A stretch of 64,000 nucleotides of DNA from Hyphomicrobium sp. LHD-15 (lineage in GTDB: Bacteria; Pseudomonadota; Alphaproteobacteria; Rhizobiales; Hyphomicrobiaceae): assembly GCF_031157355.1 (NCBI RefSeq), contig NZ_JAVIFT010000002.1, positions 792,501 through 856,500 on the forward strand, read 5' to 3'. Under the pieces are notes generated by a model, which did not search any database, was not told where the DNA came from, and saw nothing but the letters and a program-made list of their open reading frames with translations. Each line of letters begins with the position of its first letter. Position 1 is the stretch's first letter. A program made the translations under genes and the position numbers. Shown here in pieces: positions 36,851 through 46,128 of the stretch.

Positions 36851-38893
36851 TTAGCTGCCCGCCGGCTCTTTCCGCAGACGGGTGTCGGCAGGCATGCGAA
36901 TCCACGTCGCCCATTCGTCGAGCTTGTCGCGATAGGCGGCGCACAGGTTCTCACGAGCGGCGGGGGATTTGCCCGTCGCGGCCAGCTCGAGCCCGATGTC
37001 GAAGTACTCGTTCATGTTCGCGAAGTCGGGTTTCGGCAGTCTGCCTTCGACAGCATCGGCCCACATCACGCGGAACAGTGCTTCGAGCTCGCGCACGAGC
37101 CGGGGCGTATCGAAGAGCGTGGATGAGGTGCGGGTCGCGAGAAGGCGCTTCTTCAACTCGTCGACTTGGGCGCGGTCGCGTCCCAATGCGATTGCGCGCG
37201 CGACATAGCTGGCTTCGCTGTCGCAGACGAAATCGCCGAGACCGGCCGCATGCACGAGGCTTGCGCAGACGCGCGAAGCGAATGTGCGCCCCGGATAGGT
37301 CAGCACGGGGACACCCATCCACATCGCATCGGAGGCGGTAGTGTGGGCGCCGTAAGGCGTGTTGTCGAGGAACAGATCCGCGAGCTGATAGCGGGCGAGA
37401 TGCTGCGGGTTCGGCATCTTGTCGGCAAAGATCAGCCGCTCGGGGGCGAGGCCGCTCGCGGTTGCGACTTCGCGGAGGCGTGCGTCGGCGCTGCTGCCGC
37501 CGCTCAGGAGCCAGAGCACGCTATCAGGCACTTGCTGCAGGATGGCCAGCCAGCTGCGGAACACCTCCGGAGTGAGCTTCTGGCATCCATTGAGGCAGCA
37601 ATAGACGAAGCGGTCGGCCGGCAATCCGGCTTCCTCGCGGGTCGGCGGCTCGCTCGCGACGACGCGCTTCCTGTCGTTGGGCTGATAGCACGGCAGGCGG
37701 AGTACCTTCTCCGAGTAGAAGATCTCGTCTCCTTCGGGAAGCACGATCGGATCGGCGATGACGTAGTGGTGATGCGGGCTTCCCATGGTGCCGGGGAATC
37801 CGAACCAGTTCACGGTGACGGGTGCCGGACGGTACGAGAAGATGCGGGACCGGGCGTCCTTCGTGTAGCCGTTCAGGTCGATCAGGATGTCGATGCCGTC
37901 CTCGCGGATGCGCTGGGCGGCCTGCTCGTCGGTCATGCGCGTGATGTCGATCCACTTGTCGACACTCTCTTGCGCCCTGCGCTGGGTCGGGTCGGGCCGA
38001 TCGATACCGCAATAGTAAGCGGTGATCTCGAAGGCCTCCTTGTCGTGCGTTTCGAGCACGTCGGCCATCGCGAAGCCGACTGCGTGCTCTCGCAGATCCG
38101 ACGAGACATAGCCGATGCGCAGCTTCTTCCTCAAAGAAGCGCGTTCCTTTGCGACGCTCGGCGCGCAAAGTGGTGCGCGAGAGGCGCCGGTCAGTTCGCG
38201 GCTGTACTTGAAGGCGCGGGCAAGCTGGAACATGGGATCGTTGCTCAGCACCGCCAGGGATAGCGGTGAGATCGATGAAAGCAACGTTCGCACGGAAACA
38301 TGCTCGGATCCGGCGATCACCGGCCATTTACACTGCCGTTGCCGCAAGGCGATCCAATGCTGGACGACTTCCGGCTGATCGTCGTCGATGTCGAGGGATT
38401 GGCGCAGAGCGTCTTCGGCCGGTTCGTCCTGCTGAAACGTTTCGAGGACGCGGCCCAACTGCTGCAGGGCGATGAGCTTGTGCTTGACCGCGTTGCCTTC
38501 GATCAGGCCGGTTTGCGAGACGAGCTGCAGCCATTGGGTGACGGCCGCACCGACCTGGCCGTCATCCTCCAGCAGCCGGCCGAGATTGATATGGGCCGGC
38601 AGGAAGTCGGCCTTCAGGCTGAGGCTGGCGCGCAGCGCGTTCATCGCGCCATAGCGGTCGCCGGATTTGTTCAGGACGACGCCGTAGTTGAAGTAGGCGG
38701 CGTGCAGTAGCGGGTTGGTGGGATTGCGCGCGATCCAATCGCGATAGAGGTTCGCGGCGCCGGCGATATCGCCGTGGGCTTCGCGAACTTCGGCAAGCCC
38801 GAAGAGATCACCGATGTTCGCGGTGTTGGCGTCGGGCGCAACGCTTACAACGGGGATGCCATCCTTGTCGGGGGTGTGCGCAATGAAGTTCAT
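36851..38893 (-). CDS. TPR-containing O-GlcNAc transferase-like glycosyltransferase (GT41, SPINDLY type)
   Basis: 680 residues, no signal peptide, so cytoplasmic. Residues about 25-175 form TPR-like helices (for example LFGLAEVREAHGDIAGAANLY and NYGVVLNKSGDRYGAMNALRASL). The GT41 catalytic part follows: KLRIGYVSSDLREHAVGF with the His270 equivalent of the OGT base region, DILIDLNGYT, APVTVNWFGFPGTMG, YCCLNGCQKLTPEVFRSW with Lys439 at the UDP-binding position, and LFLDNTPYGAHTTASDAMWMGVPVLTYPG in two halves. All expected catalytic elements are present. The family covers eukaryotic OGT and bacterial HMW1C-like enzymes that glycosylate proteins in the cytosol. It begins 70 bp after the stop of the giant Thr/Ser octad-repeat gene on the same strand, which makes that protein the obvious candidate acceptor (inference). 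The last 60 residues extend past the usual domain end. Confidence 0.92.
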   Translation of the reverse strand: MNFIAHTPDKDGIPVVSVAPDANTANIGDLFGLAEVREAHGDIAGAANLYRDWIARNPTNPLLHAAYFNYGVVLNKSGDRYGAMNALRASLSLKADFLPAHINLGRLLEDDGQVGAAVTQWLQLVSQTGLIEGNAVKHKLIALQQLGRVLETFQQDEPAEDALRQSLDIDDDQPEVVQHWIALRQRQCKWPVIAGSEHVSVRTLLSSISPLSLAVLSNDPMFQLARAFKYSRELTGASRAPLCAPSVAKERASLRKKLRIGYVSSDLREHAVGFAMADVLETHDKEAFEITAYYCGIDRPDPTQRRAQESVDKWIDITRMTDEQAAQRIREDGIDILIDLNGYTKDARSRIFSYRPAPVTVNWFGFPGTMGSPHHHYVIADPIVLPEGDEIFYSEKVLRLPCYQPNDRKRVVASEPPTREEAGLPADRFVYCCLNGCQKLTPEVFRSWLAILQQVPDSVLWLLSGGSSADARLREVATASGLAPERLIFADKMPNPQHLARYQLADLFLDNTPYGAHTTASDAMWMGVPVLTYPGRTFASRVCASLVHAAGLGDFVCDSEASYVARAIALGRDRAQVDELKKRLLATRTSSTLFDTPRLVRELEALFRVMWADAVEGRLPKPDFANMNEYFDIGLELAATGKSPAARENLCAAYRDKLDEWATWIRMPADTRLRKEPAGS

Positions 38894-38963
38894 GTTCGTA
38901 ACTCACTATGGACGCGAATGCTGGTGCTGAGATTCTGATGGTTCGTATCGCTCACCGTGGCGC

Positions 38964-41900
38964 CTATGACGCCGCGGCTTCGAGCGCTGTGCGTTGCTCG
39001 GGCGTCATGCTGCCGATCTGCGTGGTCGTGAATGCTGCGATCTGGTTTCCGTTGAGGGATCCGATCGTGGTGGTGGTCAATCCGCTGATCGCGGTGGCCG
39101 TCAGCAAAGAAATCTGCGTGGTCGTCAGGCCTGCCACCTGGTTGGTGGTGAACGAGGCAAAGACGCTCGGTGACAATGTGTTGAGCTGTTGCGAGGACAG
39201 CGCGCCAATCTGGACCGATGTCAAGGCGCCGAGCTGCGATGTGTTGAGTTGAGACAGCGTCGTTGTCGACAGGTTCACGACCTGTGACGTGTCGAGGGCG
39301 GCGATCTGCGTCTGGGTCAGCGCGCCGACCTGGGTTTCGGTCAATGCGCGGATCTGGACGCGCAACAGGCCCTGAATCTGCGTTGCGGTGAGTGAAGCAA
39401 TCTCCGTGGTGCTCATCGCGCGGATCTGGGTGGCGTCCATGGCGGCGATCTGAGTGGATCGGAGGCCCGCGAACTGCGTCGCTTCCATGGTGCCGATCTG
39501 GGTCTCGGTAAGGCCCAGGATGCCGGTGGTCGAGATCGCGCCGATCTGTGTCGAGTTGAGCGCGTCGAATTGGGTTGCGGTCAGGCTCGCGATCTGGGAC
39601 GCGGTAAAGCCGCTGATGCCGGTGCGTGACAGCAGGCCGATCTGCGTCGTCGTCAGGCTCGAGAGCTGGTCCGGTGTCAGAGACGAAATTCCGGTCGCGG
39701 ACAGGCTCGAGAACTGCGTACTGGTGAGTTCGCGCAATTGCGTGGAAGTGAGACCCGCGATTGCAGTCGTCGACAAACTTGCGATCTGGGTCGGTAGAAT
39801 ATTCGCGACCTGCTCGCTGGTCAGTGACGAAATCTGAGCCGTGGTCAGGCCGGCAATGGCGGTGGTCGAAATGGAGCCGATCTGCGACGTCGTCAGCGCG
39901 CGCAGCTGAGCCGTGCTCAATGCCGCGATGGCGGTCGAGGTCATGCCGTCGAATTCGCTCGGCGAGAGCGCCTGAAGTTGCCGTGTCGAGAGGCTTACGA
40001 CCTGGTCGACGCTCAAGGCCGCGATCTGTTTCGAGGTCAAGCCACCGAGCTGCGTGGTGGTGAGAGACGACAGCCGCGTCGTCGAGAGGGCGTTGATGGC
40101 GGTCGTCGAGAGACCCGCGATCTGCGCCGCGCCGAGAGCGGAGAATTGCGAAGCAGACAGCTGCTCGATCTGGGTTGCGCTGAGGCCGGCGAGGCCTGTC
40201 GCGGAGAGAGCCCTGACCTGGGTTGTCGTGAACGCGGAAAGCTGTGTGGTGGTCAGGCTTGCGGTCTGCGTCGAGGTCAGTCCGTTGATGGCGGTGGCGC
40301 TCAAGACGCGGATCTGGTCCGTCGTCAGGCTTGCGAGCTGGGTCACGGACAGTGCAGCGATGCCGGTCGTCGAGAGCGCGGCGAACTGCGTCGTGGTCAG
40401 CGCGGCGAGCTCTGCTGCGGAGAGGCCGGAGATCGCGGTTGTCGACAGGGCGCCCATCTGGGCCGCCGTCAGGCTAACGAGCTGCGACGTCGAAAGGCTC
40501 GTCAATTGGGTGCCGGTCAGGCCGGCGATCGAGGTGGCGGTGAGAGACCGAAGCGCGGTGGTCGACAACGCGGCAAGCTGCGTCGTCGCGAGGGCGGAGA
40601 CCTGATCGGATGTCAGGCCTGCCATCTGCGTCGTGCTGAGGAGCGCGATCTGCCCGGTGCTCAGCGCCGTGATCTGGTCTTCGGTCAGCCCCTTCATCTG
40701 GGTGGCGGTGAGGGCCGAGAACTGCGTCGAGGCTAGTCCGGCGAGCTGCGTCGCGGTCAAGCCGGAGATGGCGGTTTGCGAGAGAACCGCGATCTGCGTC
40801 GCGGTGAAGGCTGCGAGCTGGTCGCCCGTCAAAACGGGAATCTGGGTCTCGGTCAATCCTGCCAAGGCCACGGTCGTCAAGGCGGTCAGGCGGGTCGCGG
40901 ATTGGCTCGCGATCTGCGTCGTCGTCAGTGCCGCAACCTGTGCGGAGGTAAGTCCACGCAGCTGCGACGTGGTGAGGCTCGACACCTGATCGACGCTCAA
41001 AGCTGCGACGGCGGCGGTCGAAAGCCCCGCGATCTGGGTCGAACTCAAAGCGCCGAGCTGGGTCGAAGTGATGGTGCCGACCTGGCTTTCGGTCAGGCTT
41101 TTGAGCTGTGTTGCCGTCAGTCCCTTGAGCTGGGTTGTGGTCAGAGCGCTCAACGTGGTCGTGGAAAGCCCGCCGATCGCCGACGTGGAAAGCCCGGCTA
41201 CCTGCCTCGAAGTGAGGGTTGCCAGCTGGCTCGGGCTCAAGCTCGATGCCTGCGTTGCGCTGAGGCCTGCGAGCTGCTCGGGCGAGAGCAAGGCGAGTTG
41301 CGTGGTGCTCAGGTAGCTAAGCTGGGTGGTGGTCAGTGCGCCAAGCTGGGCCGCAGTCAGGCCACGAATAAGCTTTGCGTCGAGGGCTTCGATGCCGGAC
41401 GCGGTGAGAGCTGCAACGGACGCTGTCGAAAGCCCTGCGAGCTGCGTCGAGGTAAGGCTTGCCAGCAGTGTCGTCGTCAGCTGTCCGACCTGGGTTTCGT
41501 TCAGTGCTGCGAGCTGGGTCGCGGTGAAGCCGTCGGCCTGCCACGTGGTGAGAAGTCCCAGCTGCTCGTCGGAAAGACCGGCGATGGCCGATGTCGACAG
41601 CGCGCCAATCTGCGTCGATTGCAGAGCGGCGAAATGGCTGGTGGAAAGCCCTGCGAGCTGGGTCTCCGTGAAGCCGCGCATCTGGGTCGTGGACAAGGCC
41701 GCGAGCTGCGTCGTTGAAAGGGCGGCGAGCTGCGTGCTTTCGAGCGCAGCGACTTGCACGGATCTAAGTCCGCGCATTTGCGTGGCGGTGAGCGAATTCA
41801 GCTGCGTCGTGCTCAACGTTCCGATGACGTCCGGCGAAATACCGACGATCTGTGTCGATGACCAGCGGGCCAACTGGTCCGGTGTCAGGCCGGCAATATG

Positions 41901-44657
41901 GCTGGCGTCGAGGGCGCCGATCTGCGCCGCGGTCAGGCCGCTGAGCTGTGTCGATGAAAGAGACTGCAGCGCCGTGACCGACAGGCCGCTGATGGCTGCT
42001 GTCGAGAGGCCGGATATCTGCGTGGCGGTGAGGGCCGCGAGCTGCTCGGGGCTCAGCGAGACGACCTGATACTCCGACAAGGCTCTTATCTGGGTCTGTG
42101 TCAGGCCGCTGAAGAAATTCAGCGACAGCGTCATGATGTCTTCGACGGCAAGGCCGCTGATGCCGTCCGCCGAGAGCGCGCCGATCTGCGTTACCGACAT
42201 GCTGGCGAGCTGTGTCGAGGTGAGGTTGGCGATCTGCGAATTGGTGAAACCGGCAATCGCGCCAGTCGAGAGCGCGGAAATTTGTGTTTCGGACAACGCC
42301 CGGATTTGTGTGTCGACAAAGGCCGAGGCTTGGACTGCGCCGAGCGCGCTGATCTGCGTCGTCGTCAAATAGCCGATGTTCTCGGCCGAAAGGCCGGGGA
42401 TCGCAGTTTTCGACAGCAGAGCGATCTGCGTCGGCGTCAAGGCGGCGACCTGGGACGAGGTGAGGGCTGCAAGCTGCTCTTCGGTGAGCGCCTTGACCTG
42501 ATAGTTCGCGAGCTCGCCGATTTGCTGCGGGCTCAACGAGGCGATCGAGGTGGGCGGGAGGCCACTGATCCCGGAGCTCGAAAGTGCTGCGATCTGGCTT
42601 GGACGGAGGCTTGCAAGTTGATCCGGCGACAACGCCGCGACCTGCGTCGCACTCAGGCTGAACAGCCCGGTTGTGGTAAGCGCGGCGATCTGCGTCGTCG
42701 AGAAGGCGGCGATCTGGCTTTCGGTCAGGCCGCGGATCTGGGCCGTCTTCATGGCGGCGATCTGGGTCGTCGTCAGTGCGGAAATGTCTTCGATTTCGAG
42801 GCCGCTGACCGCCGTTGACGTCAAGCTCGCGACTTGAGCGACCGAGAGAGCACTCAACTGGTCGGGAGAGAGAGCTGCGATCTGGGTATCGCGCAGCCCG
42901 CTGAGCGCCGTGCCGGTGAGCGCCGCTATCTGGGTCGTCGTCAGCGCGGCGACCTGAGCGGGATCGAGCGCGGACATCTTGGCGGCTGTCAGGCCGCCGA
43001 TTTGCGTGGTGGTAAGGGACCGTACCTCGGTCGCCGACATCGCATTGATAAGCGTCGTGCTGAAACTGGCGGCTTGGGTGGACGTGAGCGACGCGATCTG
43101 CGTCGTCGTCAGGCCGCGGAAATCGGTGATGGTCAGGCGCCCGATCTGTGCGGCGGACATGTCGGAGATTTTGAGCGCTTGAAGTGCGGTTGACGACAAA
43201 GCGCCAACCTGGGTCGAGGTCAGCGCCTTGACCTGAGCCGACGTCAGCGACGCAATTTGCGTCGGCGTCAACGTTGCCAGCACGGTCGTCGTCATGCCGG
43301 GGATCTGGCCGGTCTTCAAGCCGCGGACTTGGGTGGACGTGAATGCCTGAAGCTCGGTGTCCGTCAGCCGGTTGATCGACGTTGTCGATAGCGATCCGAT
43401 CTGGGTCGAGGTGAATGCAAGAATCTGCGTTGACGACAAGTTGTCGAACGCTGTCGTCGTGAGCTTCGCGAGTTGCGCGGCCGAGAATGCCGATGACTGA
43501 AATGCCTGGATAGATTGAGCGGGCAGCGCGTTCAGCTGAGTCGTGGTGAGACCAGCGGCCTGGGCCGAGGTCAGCACGCTGAGCTGTTGCGACGTCAGGT
43601 TTGCCAACGTGGTTTCGGTTGCGCCGGTCATCTGGCGCGCGGTCAACCCGCCGATCTGCGTGGTCGAGAAGGATTGCAGAACCGACGAGGGTAGGCGGTT
43701 GATCGATGTCGTCGAAAGCGCGGAAATCTGCTTGGCGCTAAGGGATGCCAGCTGCGTCGTGGTGAGATTGTCGAAGGCGGTCGTTGTGAGCGTTGCGAGC
43801 TGAGTGGTGGTGAAGCTCGAGGCATTCAGCGCTTGAATCGAAGCGGGTGACAGCCCCGTGAGTTGGGTCGATCTCAATCCGCCGACTTGAGTGGATGTCC
43901 AGGAGGCCAACTGGTCGGGCGTGAACTTGGCGAGGGTATCGGCCGAAGCGCCCACGATCTGCTTCGCCGTCAGACCGGCGATCTGCGTCGATGTCAGCCC
44001 CTCGACCTCGGCGGTGGACAGCAGGCTGAGCGATGTCGTGGAAAGACCGGCAATTTGTGAAGAGGTGAAGGCCGCGATCTGCTCCGGAGACAGGTTGTCG
44101 AAGGCAGTAGCGGAAAGGCGAGAGACCTGGCTCACTGTCAACCCTGCGACGTCCAGAGCCTGGATCGATTCCGGTGACATCGCGTTGAGCTGGGCCGACG
44201 AGAAGCCGCCGACCTGGGTCGTGCTGAAAGACCCGATCTGAGTTGCCGTGAACTTCGCGATGGTCGTCGAGGTCAGGCCCGCGATCTGGGTCGCGGTGAT
44301 GCCGTCGAGCTGGGTCTGTGTGAGCGCCTGGATCTCGGTTGTCGTCAGCGTATTGATCTGGGTGGCGGTGAGGGCTGCGAGCTGCGAGGACGTGAGGGCT
44401 TCCAGATCGTCCCCGACGAGAACCTCGAACAGGGCGAGACTGAGCTTGTTCAAGCTGACCGGAGACAGCGACGAAACTGCCGTTGCCGTCATTGCTTCGA
44501 TGTTGGTGGTGCTGAGTGCGTTGAGCTGCGTCGACTTCAGGGCAGCAGCCTGCGTCGAGGTTAGCGCCTCCATGTCCGACGTCGTCAGGTCGCGGAAGGT
44601 CGTTTGCGAAAGCTTCGCGATCAATGAGGCCGACAGACCGGAGAAAATGGATGTCAT
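38964..44657 (-). CDS. Giant Ser/Thr-rich octapeptide-repeat protein
   Basis: 1,897 residues in one uninterrupted frame, not a family I recognise. From about residue 20 to the end it is a chain of roughly 230 octads with consensus x-L-[ST]-[TSAP]-[TADE]-Q-[ILVF]-[AGSQR], for example ALTTTQIA. Leu/Phe and Ile/Val occupy two fixed positions and [ST]-x-x-[QE] lies between them, a classic helix N-cap box, so each octad may start a short helix, stacking as a solenoid (inference). Thr and Ser make up about a third of residues; I saw no Cys, almost no Trp and few charges. No signal peptide, RTX repeats or sorting motif are visible. Every few octads the Gln is replaced by Ala/Gly (STTAIAGL-type). ATG 44657 follows AGAG. 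Flanked by UDP-xylose synthase and GT41 genes. Possible jobs: glycosylated surface or matrix protein, adhesin or intracellular scaffold. Confidence 0.85.
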   Translation of the reverse strand: MTSIFSGLSASLIAKLSQTTFRDLTTSDMEALTSTQAAALKSTQLNALSTTNIEAMTATAVSSLSPVSLNKLSLALFEVLVGDDLEALTSSQLAALTATQINTLTTTEIQALTQTQLDGITATQIAGLTSTTIAKFTATQIGSFSTTQVGGFSSAQLNAMSPESIQALDVAGLTVSQVSRLSATAFDNLSPEQIAAFTSSQIAGLSTTSLSLLSTAEVEGLTSTQIAGLTAKQIVGASADTLAKFTPDQLASWTSTQVGGLRSTQLTGLSPASIQALNASSFTTTQLATLTTTAFDNLTTTQLASLSAKQISALSTTSINRLPSSVLQSFSTTQIGGLTARQMTGATETTLANLTSQQLSVLTSAQAAGLTTTQLNALPAQSIQAFQSSAFSAAQLAKLTTTAFDNLSSTQILAFTSTQIGSLSTTSINRLTDTELQAFTSTQVRGLKTGQIPGMTTTVLATLTPTQIASLTSAQVKALTSTQVGALSSTALQALKISDMSAAQIGRLTITDFRGLTTTQIASLTSTQAASFSTTLINAMSATEVRSLTTTQIGGLTAAKMSALDPAQVAALTTTQIAALTGTALSGLRDTQIAALSPDQLSALSVAQVASLTSTAVSGLEIEDISALTTTQIAAMKTAQIRGLTESQIAAFSTTQIAALTTTGLFSLSATQVAALSPDQLASLRPSQIAALSSSGISGLPPTSIASLSPQQIGELANYQVKALTEEQLAALTSSQVAALTPTQIALLSKTAIPGLSAENIGYLTTTQISALGAVQASAFVDTQIRALSETQISALSTGAIAGFTNSQIANLTSTQLASMSVTQIGALSADGISGLAVEDIMTLSLNFFSGLTQTQIRALSEYQVVSLSPEQLAALTATQISGLSTAAISGLSVTALQSLSSTQLSGLTAAQIGALDASHIAGLTPDQLARWSSTQIVGISPDVIGTLSTTQLNSLTATQMRGLRSVQVAALESTQLAALSTTQLAALSTTQMRGFTETQLAGLSTSHFAALQSTQIGALSTSAIAGLSDEQLGLLTTWQADGFTATQLAALNETQVGQLTTTLLASLTSTQLAGLSTASVAALTASGIEALDAKLIRGLTAAQLGALTTTQLSYLSTTQLALLSPEQLAGLSATQASSLSPSQLATLTSRQVAGLSTSAIGGLSTTTLSALTTTQLKGLTATQLKSLTESQVGTITSTQLGALSSTQIAGLSTAAVAALSVDQVSSLTTSQLRGLTSAQVAALTTTQIASQSATRLTALTTVALAGLTETQIPVLTGDQLAAFTATQIAVLSQTAISGLTATQLAGLASTQFSALTATQMKGLTEDQITALSTGQIALLSTTQMAGLTSDQVSALATTQLAALSTTALRSLTATSIAGLTGTQLTSLSTSQLVSLTAAQMGALSTTAISGLSAAELAALTTTQFAALSTTGIAALSVTQLASLTTDQIRVLSATAINGLTSTQTASLTTTQLSAFTTTQVRALSATGLAGLSATQIEQLSASQFSALGAAQIAGLSTTAINALSTTRLSSLTTTQLGGLTSKQIAALSVDQVVSLSTRQLQALSPSEFDGMTSTAIAALSTAQLRALTTSQIGSISTTAIAGLTTAQISSLTSEQVANILPTQIASLSTTAIAGLTSTQLRELTSTQFSSLSATGISSLTPDQLSSLTTTQIGLLSRTGISGFTASQIASLTATQFDALNSTQIGAISTTGILGLTETQIGTMEATQFAGLRSTQIAAMDATQIRAMSTTEIASLTATQIQGLLRVQIRALTETQVGALTQTQIAALDTSQVVNLSTTTLSQLNTSQLGALTSVQIGALSSQQLNTLSPSVFASFTTNQVAGLTTTQISLLTATAISGLTTTTIGSLNGNQIAAFTTTQIGSMTPEQRTALEAAAS
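38990..44600 (-). repeat. 24-bp coding repeat tract (octad repeats), about 230 diverged copies
   Basis: The whole gene body is a 24-bp-periodic tract. Units are diverged at DNA level (synonymous changes, varied third and seventh-eighth residues) but the reading frame and the Leu, Ser/Thr, Gln and Ile/Val positions are kept, which indicates selection on the protein. The complementary strand has long stop-poor frames purely because of this periodicity. Confidence 0.9.
43125..44435 (-). repeat. 327-bp (109-residue) higher-order repeat with a phase break
   Basis: Within the octad tract, AFDNL-type landmarks start at 44105, 43778, 43451 and 43124 (the last reads DFRGL), spaced exactly 327 bp. Each 109-residue unit is 13 octads plus one 5-residue unit (LDVAG at residues 168-172, LNASS 277-281, FQSSA 386-390, LKISD 495-499). 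A more diverged unit precedes the first landmark (from about 44435). Downstream of 43124 the plain octad register runs on without such breaks as far as I checked. Confidence 0.85.
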
Positions 44658-44768
44658 GGCTCTCTACCGCCGCTCGCCCCACAGGCGGGATTGATCTAAC
44701 TCTTTCATCTCGCTTTCGCCCCGCCGATGATCGCTCTGCCCGTGTCTCTCCGAATCAGCCGTGTCAGC

Positions 44769-45734
44769 CTAAACTTCTACCGTCGCGCTGTCTGCGTTCG
44801 CGAGTACGCGATCAAAATAGGAAATCGTTCTCTTTAGTCCCTCGCGCAGCTCCACTGTCGGAGACCAATTGAGCGCGGCTTTGGCTTGGGAGATGTCCGG
44901 CCGGCGTCGCTCGGGATCGTCGGCGGGCTTGTCGCGGAAGCTCAGCTTCGATCGCGATCCCGTAAGTGCGATGATCTGCTCGGCGAGCGTTCGGATCGAA
45001 ATTTCACCGGGGTTGCCGAGATTGATCGGGCCCGTAAGCGTTCGGTCGCTGTTCATCAGGCGGATCATTCCGTTGACGAGGTCGTCGACGTAACAGAATG
45101 ATCGCGTTTGATTTCCGTCGCCGTAGATGGTGATCGGCTCGCCCTTCAGCGCCTGCACGATCAGGTTCGATACGACGCGTCCGTCATGGAGCTGCATGCG
45201 CGGCCCGTAGGTATTGAAAATGCGCGCGACCTTGATCTCGAGGGCGTGTTGGCGGTGGTAATCGAAAAAGAGTGTCTCGGCGCAGCGCTTGCCTTCGTCG
45301 TAACAGGAGCGCGGTCCGATCGGATTGACGTTGCCCCAGTAGTCCTCCGTCTGCGGATGGACGGAGGGGTCGCCGTACACTTCGGAGGTCGAGGCTTGAA
45401 AGATCCGGCAACGCAAACGCTTGGCGATGCCAAGCATATTGATTGCTCCGTGGACGCTGGTTTTCGTGGTCTGGACGGGATCGCGCTGGTAGTGCACCGG
45501 CGACGCGGGGCACGCGAGATTGTAGATCTCGTCGACCTCGATGTAGAGCGGGAACGTCACGTCGTGACGCAGAAGCTCGAAGCGGGGATTGCCGAGCAGG
45601 TGCTCGATGTTACGCTTGGAGCCGGTGAAGAAGTTGTCCACGCAGACGACATCGTGCCCCCCGGCGATGAGCTGGTCGATGAGGTGCGAACCGATAAAGC
45701 CTGCGCCGCCCGTGACTAGGACAGTTCTTCTCAC
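44769..45734 (-). CDS. UDP-glucuronate decarboxylase (UDP-xylose synthase)
   Basis: 321 residues from GTG 45734, which has GGAGGGG 9 nt upstream; the frame extends to 45770 but without such a signal. Extended SDR with [14 protein letters not shown], the decarboxylase-type active site [11 protein letters not shown] (Tyr/Lys), [21 protein letters not shown] and [12 protein letters not shown], all characteristic of UXS enzymes. Reaction: UDP-glucuronate to UDP-xylose and CO2, NAD-dependent, cytoplasmic. It is upstream of and same-strand with the giant repeat gene (111 bp apart) and the GT41 gene. UDP-xylose could serve EPS assembly or be the donor for the GT41 enzyme; the second possibility is inference from gene order. 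Confidence 0.92.
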   Translation of the reverse strand: MRRTVLVTGGAGFIGSHLIDQLIAGGHDVVCVDNFFTGSKRNIEHLLGNPRFELLRHDVTFPLYIEVDEIYNLACPASPVHYQRDPVQTTKTSVHGAINMLGIAKRLRCRIFQASTSEVYGDPSVHPQTEDYWGNVNPIGPRSCYDEGKRCAETLFFDYHRQHALEIKVARIFNTYGPRMQLHDGRVVSNLIVQALKGEPITIYGDGNQTRSFCYVDDLVNGMIRLMNSDRTLTGPINLGNPGEISIRTLAEQIIALTGSRSKLSFRDKPADDPERRRPDISQAKAALNWSPTVELREGLKRTISYFDRVLANADSATVEV

Positions 45735-46128
45735 GTGAGCAATCCCCTCCAACTGCGCACGAGATCTCACGGCATCAGAAAGCGCAGGTGAGTGCGTCGC
45801 CGCACTTGCTAATCTTTTGAACTCTCGAATGGAAACATGCTGATGTCAAACCGGCTTTCCGCATCGAAACGGTTCAGAAACAAATACGATGGGGATAACT
45901 CGGGGAGGTGCTGCTTTGCTCGTTCGCTTGCGCAGTTTGGGGTGATCCCACGCGGTCGGATCTCGGCGGCGCGGCCTCGATTTTGTGACTCGTGTTTTAT
46001 GTGTTTAATCCGTGGGATGGCTCATCTGTCTTGCGCGACTGGACAAAGCCTCGTGCTCCCACTAAGCGGCGGTTCGTCAAGGCCAAGGAAAAACGCCTTT
46101 CCGCCGGTCAGAACTGCCCGGCCTGTAA
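45735..46128. other. Divergent intergenic region between UDP-xylose synthase and cobF
   Basis: 394 bp between divergent genes, expected to carry both promoters. A short plus-strand open frame (GTG 45992 to 46192) overlaps the start of cobF and has no family likeness. No cobalamin riboswitch elements were found here, in contrast to the two other cobalamin operons. Confidence 0.45.

Noticed and set aside
38964-44657. Octad tract as a CRISPR or non-coding satellite
   Set aside because: The 24-bp units vary mostly at synonymous or tolerated positions and preserve one reading frame; there is no alternation of constant repeats and unique spacers.
38964-44657. RTX or autotransporter adhesin reading of the giant protein
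   Set aside because: No GGxGxD nonapeptides, no signal peptide and no C-terminal beta-domain could be seen.
39454-44694. Long plus-strand open frames opposite the giant repeat gene (for example 39978-40736 and 40776-41717), also with periodic Arg/Gly/Leu-rich translation
   Set aside because: They are the antisense image of a 24-bp-periodic tract that lacks stops on that strand. They are fragmented across frames and lack ribosome-binding sites, while the minus strand has one frame of 1,897 codons with conserved hydrophobic positions.
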